Made by a program: the position numbers and the translations under genes. From the NCBI GenBank assembly GCA_964016985.1, contig OZ024825.1, positions 38,749,557 to 38,813,556 of the forward strand: DNA of 64,000 nucleotides, written 5' to 3'. The DNA comes from Anodontia alba. Taxonomy: Eukaryota > Mollusca > Bivalvia > Lucinida > Lucinidae. Under the pieces are notes generated by a model that was not told where the DNA came from, did not search any database, and worked only from the letters and a program-made list of their open reading frames with translations. Below are positions 1 to 11,200 of this stretch, one piece after another; position 1 is the first letter of the stretch; every line of letters starts with the position of its first letter.

Positions 1-56
1 AAATTTTAACGAACCGTTAACTAACGACGTCATTAGCTTTGAACAACTGGGCCCAG
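1..56. mobile_element. Family E MITE, right end only
   Basis: It matches the right end of the complete copy at 37227-37468: TTAACTAACGAC, then GAACAACTGGGCCCA. The left part lies outside the window. Confidence 0.75.
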
Positions 57-450
57 GAAGACTGTTTTGGCATATAAGCCAGGCTAGGTTTTTGTGGATG
101 TACCAAGATTTCCCTGATACTTCACTGTTTGCTTATGGGGAAATTTGCTGCAAGTATTAGATTACTTGTAAGTTTTAATTAATTATTAATGAATGGTGTA
201 TACATTACAGATATGTCATTTATAAGTGGGAACAGAAGAAAATATGTGTAGTTGTAAATTAACTGAAAAACTTCATTATTATAAACAGTGCAGGTTTTCA
301 GGATTTCCTGCTTTTGGAGAAGGAAATATTATAACATACAGATAGATACAGATAGATCAAAGTTGACAAAAGCTCTTGCAAATTACTTCTAATCACATAG
401 TTTTGATCCAAAAAGAGCATGTATGATGTAGATAGACTGTTATATGGACC
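57..450. other. No gene seen
   Basis: AT-rich sequence without a credible exon. A short GATAGATACAGATAGAT run lies near 340-357. Confidence 0.4.
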
Positions 451-453
451 TCA

Positions 454-539
454 TCAAGCAGAAAGTATCTTTGAGCATACATGAAATGTGCTGATATATC
501 AGCACATTTCATGTATGCTCAAAGATACTTTCTGCTTGA
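454..539. repeat. Perfect 86-bp palindrome
   Basis: Both strands read the same over 454-539, centred between 496 and 497 (GCTGATATATCAGC at the centre), with no mismatch. It directly touches a second hairpin that starts at 538. Confidence 0.9.
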
Positions 540-638
540 ATATACAGAAACGGCAAAGACATGGGACAGAGTGAATGCACAACATGACATATGTTGTGCA
601 TTCACTCTGTCCCATGTCTTTGCCGTTTCTGTATATTC
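538..638. repeat. Perfect hairpin, 48-bp arms, 5-base loop
   Basis: Arms 538-585 and 591-638 pair at every position; the loop is GACAT. With the preceding palindrome it lies in a stretch whose right flank (to about 745) has GATCAGACTGTGCAG and GCCTGAAGAC motifs shared with other copies of an interspersed family (for example 15888-16080). Confidence 0.9.
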
Positions 639-899
639 CACATGATACACTGATTCTGTAAGCAGACAGTCTAGACCTTGATCAGACTGTGCAGATGTGC
701 TGATCTGGGACTTAACTGTCCGAAATGCCTGAAGACCTGTTTTCACTCGACATAGTCCATATACCGAATTGGTGTTGATATTGATTGTTATTGATTATAT
801 CATATTAAGTCTTATTCTAAATTTTTGTTTTGGATTACCTTTGCTAAAATGGCTGCATTTCAAACATAATGGGCCAATTATAGCAAGCCCTTTTATTAT

Positions 900-1800
900 T
901 TATTCCGATTTACTATATCAGATATCTTATATAATATATGATATCTGATATATGGTAAATAAAATATCTTATATAAATAAGAAATCATAGATATCAATTA
1001 AGATATCTTATGTGCTATATAAGATATCTTATATGCTATATATGATATCTTTTATATAAAAAAAGATATCTTAGATGTGGAATTAAATCAGATATCTAAT
1101 ATGATTTATCAGGTATCTTATATAGGATATAAGCTATATCTTATATATCTTACTAGATATATCAGATGTCTTATATGCTATATATCTGATATGCTATATA
1201 AGGTATCTTTTATATAAAAAAAAGATATGTTAGATGTGGCATTAAATCAGATATCTAATATGATTTATCAGATATCTTATATAGGATATAAGCTATCCAA
1301 TATAAAATCTAAAATATCTGATATACTAATTCAAATATCTTATATCCTATATTAGATATCTTATATCCTATATTTGATATCTGATATAATATATAAGATA
1401 TCTGTTTTGCATAATAAATGGTAAAAAGGCTTGCCAGCAAGCCATTTTACTATTTATTCTATAAATCAGATATCTGATTTGATATATCAGATATATAATA
1501 CGTAAGATATCTGATATATATAAATAAGATATGTTGTTTAAATAAGATATCTTATATGTCAATTAAGATATCTTTTATTTTTTTTTATCTTTTAACAAAT
1601 AAGATATATGTTAAATAAGATATCTTATATGTGGAATAAAATATCTCATATATTATATCAGATATAGTTTTTTAGGATATAAGAGATCTAATATAGGAGA
1701 TAAGATATCTGAATTAATGTATCAGATATCTTATATCCTGTATTAGATATCTTATATCCTATGTAAGATATCTGATATATAAGACATCTGTTTTGCATAA
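900..1800. repeat. AT-rich tandem array of GATATCTTATAT-like units
   Basis: Dozens of imperfect copies of a short self-complementary unit built on GATATC and TTATAT follow one another. Two or three interspersed blocks repeat CTGTTTTGCATAATAAATGG and a GGCTTGCCA module (near 1405 and 1795, with a relic near 870). Small frames here are meaningless. Confidence 0.85.
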
Positions 1801-2030
1801 TAAATAGTAAAATGGCTTGCCATAGCGCATACTTAAATTTAATAATTTCAAAATAGTAAATCATTTCTGAATAGACAATTTGTGACAATCACCTGTACTT
1901 AATATGAAGCAAAGGAAGTACATTATCTACACATATGGCCTTCCCTTACAAATAAAAAAAAATCATTGATCACCATATATATTCTACTTTGATTGTTTTC
2001 TGAATACTTTATATTATTATGTCCTGTAAG

Positions 2031-2201
2031 ACAGGGAGCGTGCAGTTGAGATGGGGCAGGCTCTTATAGATCGTCATTTTGGTCACCAGGTCAAGGACAA
2101 AGAAACATTCCAAGATGCTGAAGTTTATTACCGCTTGCTTGATGATGATGATTCCTCGGCTCTTAATGCTGGAGATTTACCAGATTGCGAACCAAGGGCA
2201 G
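2031..2201 (+). CDS. DEP-DUF547 gene, first visible exon (C-terminal half of DEP domain)
   Basis: The exon reads R-E-R-A-V-E-M-G-Q-A-L-I-D-R-H-F and runs on to YYRLLDDDD, as at the end of a DEP domain. The ATG at 2051 is internal, since the frame is open and DEP-like upstream of it. The acceptor is either AG at 2029-2030 or AG at 2033-2034, so the exon starts at 2031 or 2035. The donor is CAG|GTAAAG after 2201, leaving one base of a split codon. Upstream DEP sequence must lie in an exon left of the window. Confidence 0.75.
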
Positions 2202-5200
2202 GTAAAGGAGTCTTATCATGGAGGATAATTTGGGTAAAAATTTCAGTAGATGACATTTTGAAATATTTTCGTATTTGTCCCAGGAAATAGGTTTTGACAT
2301 TTCATGCAAATAGTCTCTGCATGGCATGTCAAATCCTTTTTCCTGGGAAAAATAAGAAAAATATCAATTTGTCATCTGCTGAATTAGCCCAGAGAGGGGT
2401 AAAGGTTAACACACTCTGGGTAAAATTTTCAGCAGATGATGGGGGTGGTCAGGTGTGGCGAAGGTGTCGTGTATCTTACGTCACTGGGACGTCCAACTGA
2501 TATTGGGTTACAATTGGGCAAGGCCTACTATCCTTGTAGCTTGTAAGGATAGAGGGGGGAATGTTTTTATTTCTTCTGTTTCTTTCCTTTCATTTCTGTT
2601 CCTCTTTCTTTCCTGTCACTCTCTTTCATCTCCTCTACTGTCTCTTCTGTCTCTTCCCTCTCTCTGGGAGATGACACAAAATGACCCACAAGGGTTGACG
2701 TGTTGTTAAACCCCAACAGAATCAAAATTCAGCAGATGAGATTTCATCTTATTTTCCCCAGGATTATTTTTCGATGGGGACAATTTGCATGAAATGTCAA
2801 ATCTTGTTTTCTGGGAAAAATAAGAAAAATATCACCAATTTGTCATCTACTGAATTAGCCTAGAGAGTGGTAAAGGTTTAAGAGACTGGATACAACTGGT
2901 AGATTAGCAATAATTCTTTACAAAGGAGACAACATTTATGAAAACCTATTTGTTTTCCTGCAAATCAAGTGTCTTCTTAACCCATTGTAAACTGAATGAA
3001 CTCTCCTGCACTATATATTGGAATCTTCTAATTGCAATTTTAGGTATGTCAGGCTATGTGATTTAGATCCTGCAGAAACATGATTGAACTATTTGCAAAC
3101 AGTGGAGACCCTGATCAGATGCCGCATTCTGTGGTATCTGATCTGGGTCTGCACTGTTTTCCAGTTACCCATTTAGAAGTCTCCAGACTACAATGAGTTA
3201 AAAGAGGTCTATTCTAAAAGGAAGAATATTAGTAATTTTGACCACAAAGAATGCCATCCAGATGAATATTTGGAATAATGTGATATTCTATCCTAATGAA
3301 CCAATTCAGTAAATTACTTAGATGGGTTTATGCCACACAGTAGGCACCAGCTATTTCCATAATTTTGCTTTATAAAAAATAGGAAGTTTGGGGTATATTT
3401 CTGTAATTAGATAGTGCTTAGAAAGCTGGAGGACTTGATATTTTTTTCTTATTTCTCCACAAAAACATGTGGGTACTCATTAGAAATGGCTCAGCTTCTA
3501 ATGAGTACCACAGTATTTGTTCTTATATAGAGGACTGGAGTAAATGTTCACCAAACACTTTTCCTTAACTAGTCCTCTTAAAACTTTAAATAATGTGTAA
3601 GCGGTATGTTTATTTTAGTAAAATATAAAACAGCCAATTGATGGTAAAAAAAAATAAAAAATCTGACACATAAAAATGTCAACCAAAACTGTACAGATTT
3701 TGTGTTGTGTTGATGAGAAAGGGCTCCCAAGCAGTATAGATATATGCTATTTTTATTTATTTTAGCTGGTGAACTAGGAGAAGATATCAGAAAGTTAATT
3801 CTGAAGATTTACAGTGCTTTCCTTTCTAGCGATGGCAGGGTAAGATTTGATTTTAGGCATGGGCATATTTACATACAGTAAATGTCTTAAAATTTCATAC
3901 ACTAAAGTTTCTGATAAAATGGCATATGCAAACAGATCAGACTGCTCCTTCTGGAAAGTCTGATCAGGGTCTACAATGGTTGCCATTCCACTAACTATTT
4001 TAAGAAACAACTGCAAAAATGCAAAATTTAGGCCCAAAGAGTATGGTTGGAAATTTTAGATTTACTGTAATCTAAGATCAGGATGAGCCTGCTCATCTGT
4101 ACAATCTAGTTGGGTCTAATCTACATGTACTATTTAGATGTTGCAGAATTCATATATTGCTTGTGCAAACACTGAAGCATAGCTGATAAAACACTTATTA
4201 TGTTGATTAATTTAGGAATACTTTTGTTATTACATGTATTCATAGGTCTTAGTAAGACACTTCTGATCATCCAAGAAGTGATAATATTTTTCTTATTTGG
4301 ATGAAAACGTAAATTTTAGTACTCATTAGGAATGCCTCTCCAATGTACTTCTTATGAGTCTCTGTAGCATAAGTTAACATTGAGAAATAAGAGAAATATA
4401 TGTCTTGATACCCCTTTTATCTAGAGCTATGATTTTTACACCAAAACTATAAATGCAAAGGAAATGTCACAATCATGAAGCACAGCCATCACAAGGCACA
4501 AAAGGAAGGAGAGATGAGGAACAAATAAGGACAATAAAGAAAGAAGAGCTGCAACAGAGGAACCGCCTTGGAATGGTCAGCTACTTTGTGGGGAGTAGGG
4601 GAGCGTACCCAGGCTCTTGAGGTTATAAAAAATTTTCATGCTCAACTCAGCTGAGCATGAAATTTTTCCTGCTAATAAATCTCAAATTACTAACACTTGC
4701 AAATTCTTTCTTGCTAAACATAGCTGAGCATGAAAATTTCTCTGTTAATAAATATGAAAATGCCAACTATTGTTGGCATTTTTCATATTTATTAGCAGAG
4801 AAAATTTCATGCTCAGCTGAGTTGAGCATGAAAAAAGTTTTATAACCTCAGGGCCAGGTTCAGCAAGACCATGCAAACTTCTATAAGTATGCACATGTTC
4901 ACATTCAACTGGTGTCTACTGCATAAAACTGCTTTGTGGATAATAGTGTTTTGTTCTAAACCCTGGTCCTGCTGGTCCCAGATATACCCTGCCTTTGCGA
5001 ACAGTGTAGATCAAGATTAGTTGATCTGGAGCTGAACTGTCTATCATTCAGTATGTGAATTTTTATCAACAACCTGGATCAAGTAATCTGATTGGCTCAC
5101 AGTGAGGGCATGGCATCTTAATTTATTCAGCATGACAAGAGTTAGAATTATTTCCATCCGTAGCTGTAGATAAGAGCAATATCAAAATAAATATATTATT

Positions 5201-8200
5201 TCCATGGAAACACACATTCATGGCTCCAGATAAGGGGTGTCAGGAAAAAATATTTTTATTTCTCCATGAAAATATATGTTATGGGTACTCATTAGGAGTT
5301 CCTCGATGAGGCGCTTCTGATGAGTACACAGCATGATTTTATGGAGAACTAAGAAAAATATCGACAATTTTTGGTAAAAATAAAAAAGTCCCTTATCTGG
5401 AGCTATATGTGTTTATTTATTGTATACCCTCAACATATTTTTTCATAGAGAATTAAGAAAAACAGTGAAAAAAGCATATTATGCTGTCTTGCATTTCTTT
5501 TTACAGAAAGTAAACTATGCAGGAATAGGTGCAAGCAGTGAATTTCAGCGATATGTTAGACTGACAAAAGAATTGGCAAGATTGCAGATAGCTGATGCCA
5601 GTCGGGAAGAAAAACTAGCATTCTTTATCAACATTTACAATGCCCAAGTTATACATGCCAATGTTACCATGGGACCACCAGCCAGTCTGTGGCAAAGGTA
5701 TAAGGTAAGAGGGATCTGTGATTGAGATTTACAGTCCAACTTAATGCTTAGCATGCTGGGTAAAATTTTCAGCAAACAACGTATTGAAATATTTTTCTGA
5801 TTTTTCCTTAAAAAACAAGGGTTTGATTTCATGCAAGTTGTATCCACTGGAGACAATTAGCATGAAATATCAAATCCTATTTTCTGAGAAAATAAGAAAA
5901 ATATCATCAATTTGTTGTCTGCTGAATTAGCCCAGAGAGTGGTAGATGTCTTGAACATATATCTAGACATGGGTAGTTTGAGCCGCTGAGGATTAATCAT
6001 AGTTCTAGGTCAAAAGGCAAATGGGGATTAGGGATGTCTTTCGGTCTTCAACAAAATAATGGTATCTTGAGTACTCGTTAAACTTTCCATGATGAGAGAA
6101 TTCTAATGAGTACACACAACATACATTTTCATGTTTACATAAGAAAATTTCCTTAAAATATCTCTAAATATTTGTTTACATGAGCTATCAGAAGACTTTC
6201 CTAGGGACTCAACGAGTTTGAGCCAGCCATGGTAAACAAGCTATCGGTATTCAAATTGTATCTCATTTTTCAGTCCTTCATAGGGTTTAGTATTTCATGC
6301 AAATTGTCTTCTCATGTTAAATAAGAAAAGTGTCCCTAATTTCCCCGCTTTTGACATAGCTCCAGATAAGGGGCTTTTTTCGATCGAATAGTATGGATAT
6401 TTTTCTTATTTCTCCATCAAAACATATGTTGTGGGTACTCATTAGAAGCGCCTTGCCAAGGTGCTGCTAATGTGTACCCACAACATATGTTTTCATGGTG
6501 AAATAAGAAACACATTATGTGGATACCCTTTCATATCTGGGGCTATACTGCTGAATTTGCCCATGGAGTGCTAAAGATGAAAATACTCAAAGTGCCAAGC
6601 AAAATTGTAGCAGATGGCAGTCTAAATGCTTTTATATTATTTTTCAAAGACAATACGGTTTGCCTGGTCCAACTGACTGCAAGTCCAATTTACTACCTGT
6701 TGAAGTGTCTAAAAACTGCTGGTTGAGTGGTAAACAATGTAGATTTGGTTCAGATGCTGCATTCTGTGGCATCTGATCTCGGTCTATGCTGTTTGCTCAT
6801 ACCTGTCTGTCCCAATATTTAGAGATAACCCATTTAAGCCTAGCATCCCATAAAAGGGACGTTGGCAAACATTGTAGACTCAGATCAGATGCTGCAGAAT
6901 GCAGTGTCTGATCAGGGTTTACACTGTTTGCATTAAGTTCAGAAATTTCTACAAACATGATGACAATAAAAACTAACCAGACAGCCCTTATATAGGAAAT
7001 GGACCTGTCCAAAGAGTTACGGTAGAAGAGTCCACTCGGTATAAGTGGGTTAATATGGTAAGACTGTTCTGAATGCTCTGCTTTATCAATGGACAAACAA
7101 CATTTATCCTAAAATTTGAAAGTATTCATTTGACTGCTTGGTGATTTGCCTGAACAGTACTGGCTGAATGGCAAACAATGACAACTGATCTGACTTTTGT
7201 GAGAAATCGGGTGGTGGTCAGGTAAGGGCCTACTGTCCTTGCAGCAGGAAAGAAAACGGGGTAAATCAGTATTTTTTTTGTTTCTGTACTGTTCTTTTCT
7301 TTTTCTCTCAATCTCTATTTGTCCCTTTTCTCCCTTTTTCTTGGAGATGACACAAAATGACTCAAATGGGTTGACATGTCGTTAAACAAAAACTCGAAGA
7401 CAGCTCTTTTAAAAACTGTTTCACCTATGTCTAAACTGTCTGTTCAGGCATGCTAATATGGTATTTTAATTTTCAGTTTTTCAATACGGTGAAATACCTT
7501 ATAGGCGGTTACATGTACTCTCTACAAGATATAGAAAATGGAGTATTGAGAGCCAATAGAAAAGGTGTAGGTAGGTTCTCAATTAGCTTGTTTGTATCAT
7601 AAGTACACTCAAACCTCTTTATAAGATGGTTCATTATAAAGAGGTTTTGGATATAAGACAGTTTAAAAATGGACCCCAAAAGTGACCATTTATGGTCATT
7701 TTTCTATATAATCTATGCATTTTTGTTTGGATAGAATAGGGTTGTAGAGCTAGTTTTTGCTTTGGACCCGAGCAGTAATGTTGTTATAAAGAAGTTGTGG
7801 TATATAGTGTGAGGTATTAATGTAACCCGTACCATCTTCTAGGCTAATTCAGCAGACAACAAATTATATTTTTTCATATTTTCCCCTGAAAATAGGCTTT
7901 GACATTTCATGCAAATTGTTGCCATAGGAGAGAGTTTGGCTGAAATGTCAAAGCCTATTTTCTGGGAAAAATAAGAAATGTATTTAAATGTCTGCTGAAA
8001 TTATAATTTAGCTAAGCATTGAGGGGACTGGTCACACTAGGTCGATTTTCTGCCATCTCTAACAGGAGACAACTTTTGTGATTTCCTTTTTGCTTTCCAG
8101 AACATTACTGCCCTTCTGAAAAGGGCCCTGCCCTTAAATGGAGAGAATTTCCATATCAATTTGAACAGTGTTACCTCCCCTGAAAGGGTATTCATTCTCA

Positions 8201-11200
8201 CTAATAAACAAATTGTATTGTGTATAATGGTGCCTCAGTTATATAAGCAGTCAATATCTTAATCAGCAAGGTTTTTTAAATAGTCCAGTTTTCAGGTATC
8301 AAATGTACATAGTATTGAGGGAAAATATTTCTTCTTTTTCCATTAAAACATATGCTGTACAAATAAGCAACTTGGCCTGGCACTTCTAATATGTATCCAC
8401 AACAGAAGATTGTAAAGAGTGCTAGAAAAAATAAATTAGAATTATCATCAGATACCATAATAACTCTGTAGTGGGACAGACAGGCTTTTGAAAACAGTGT
8501 AGACCCAGATCAGATGCCGCATAATGCGGCATCTGATCAGGGTCTACCCTGTTTGTGATACTTATAGCAATATTCTAGACACATCAGTAGAATTTGTTTG
8601 TTTGTGTTGAGGTTTTACGGCCCAGTCAACCCAATGGGGTCATGTCGAGCGCCACATCAGTAGAATGGACTGTTTCCAATTTTAGGACAAAAGTATGGTA
8701 AGTAGATAAGGTGTCCCAATGCTTAATACAGTACTTCTTCTTTAATAACAAGTCCTCTGCATCTTCATAGCTTGGATTCTGATCAGGCTGGATGACTATG
8801 TAGGTTGATACAAGTCTATAGTGTTTGCCATTCAACAATCACATTTCGACACATCACCTTGTAATTGTCTTGTCGAGATTATAGGCTAACTACAGTATTA
8901 ATTTGATTAAGGGGTCTGGGTACAAATTTTCTGTGCTATGAACAAAGGAGACACAGCCTTCCTGCTTACCAGACCCCTTCTGAAAAAGGTTCTGCCCTGA
9001 AAAGGAAAGCATTTGCTCCCAAGGGAAGAAGATCCTTTCCTTTTAGAGTATACCTTGACCTCGGTGGCTCAGTTGGATGCGTGTCTAACTGGTGATCAGG
9101 AGGTTTCTGGTTTGACCCTACCGGGTCGGCAACGTTCTTTTATGGAGATTGATTATGAAATAATTTCTACAGTCATTCTCTCCCTTCTGCCAATTCAAAA
9201 AGGACAGTTGTCAGTTTCTGGCAAAAGAATGTGTACAATACTGATTACCTCCTTAGAGGACCAAGCCTGCCCTGTAAAAGTGTGGTTAAGTAAACTGACC
9301 ACGCTCAACATGACCCATATGGGCTGACTGGGTGGTAAAATCTCAACACAAAATTTAGAGTGTACTCCTTTTTCTGAAGGGAAGCAAAAGCAATTTGACA
9401 GTTACCACCCATGAAAGAGTATTCATTCACCTTAAGGTGTCTGAATATTTATAGTAATTATTTAATATTTCATATCATATGTGAATGGTGTACACCAAAA
9501 CCTTCTTGCACATTCATATTGGATGGTCAGGAAATTTGTTGTTTTCTGTTTATGTATATATTAGCCACTTCATGTAAAACTAGTGTTATTGGGGAAAATG
9601 CAATCAGCAAAGGCCCAGATAGCTTTCAGATTAGTACAGTCTGATCAGAATCTTTGTACTTGTTCATAAATTTCTTACTTCTCCATGAAAATATGTATTG
9701 TGGTACTCATTAGAATCGCTGCAGCAAGGCAGTTCTGATATAGGTGATTCTAAATGAAGGCCCACTATATACATTTTCTTAAAGAAATGAGAAAAGCTTT
9801 TATCTAGATAGCCATATTGTTAAGAACTGACATTATTTATCTCAAGTCTTGCATTCAGGTTTGTGTTCTTTGGTTACAGGCATGTTTACAAAACCATTTG
9901 GTTCTTCTGACCCACGTCTCAAGGTGGCCCTGACAGAATCTGAACCTCTCATCCACTTTGCTCTTGTGTGTGGTGCTAAAAGCTGTCCACCTATCAAGAC
10001 TTACTCTGCTGATGTAAGTATATGAACCCTCATTACAAGTGATATGGGTATATGCCAATAGCAAAGATTGAGATCAGCCAGGGAAGCAGAAGTGTCTGAC
10101 CAGTACCTTTGCTGTATATCAATAGTAGGATTACACATACTTTACTGCAGTAACATTTGCCAGATCCCAAGGAAGGTGTTTAAACACACTACGAAAACAC
10201 ACCTATTCAAACATATTGAAAATTTCACCACTAAAAACTTCAGATAAAAATTCTGATATTTTTCATATTTCTGCTCAAAACATAGATTGTGGGTACTCGT
10301 TAGAACCACCTTGCCGAGGTGGTTCTAACAAGTACCCACAATCATGTTTCTGAGCAGAAATAAGAAAAAATTATGTATACCCCTTTAAACCCCAGTTTTA
10401 CTATATAAACGTGGGGTTTAAGGATATCAAAATTTTATAAGTATGTTTTCATGATGATGAGGCAAATATCAATGAAGTGAAGTATGTATGATAGCTGTTT
10501 TTTGTACAGTTCCATTTGAAAGTCTCATTGAAAAGTCCGAAATACCATAAAAATAATTAATACTTGTATACAGTGACATTATTCAGCAAAAACAGACTTA
10601 TGTTGATGTCAGCAAAAAGTTAAGACAAAATGCTTATTCCAGGGCAGCAGTATTATGTCATGTAATGTTACATAAAGAAGCTATGGCCAGTTTTTTATGA
10701 TTTTTAAGCAAAAATCATGTTCAAACAACATGTGAATCTTCCCATACAACCACAATTTCAGATAGGTATATACATTGGTATTTATTGAAGAATATTATTC
10801 TACTGTATCCAGTGTCTGTATTAACCGTTTCATCCCTGAGTTTATGAAATGGACTCTTCTGTCTCTGAATTTGGTCACATCCATTGCTGCAAATAGAGGT
10901 TTGAGTCAAAAAACAATGACAGAATGGCAAACAGTGCACATCCAGATGAGATGGCTTGTTACAAGCCGTCTTATGTGGATCTGCACTGTTTGCAAAGGTA
11001 ACTGTATTGGTCGGCAGGGGTTAAGGAGGCAAAGTGGCCCTGATCCGACCACAGCTGGGCATATTGATCTGGGCTTTGGTGTATGGGTATGCCCTGAAGG
11101 CAGGCATGTTTTCACATGGTGAGTCTCAAATAAAACAAAAATGCATGTTTCAAATCTAAGTGGTTTATTATTACAGGGTATCTATGATCAGCTGAACCTT

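Noticed and set aside
5635..5856. 73-codon minus-strand frame
   Set aside because: Antisense shadow of a DUF547 exon plus family D MITE.
9055..9130. tRNA gene candidate (A and B boxes present)
   Set aside because: The acceptor stem cannot close and the sequence continues into a SINE body with target duplications.
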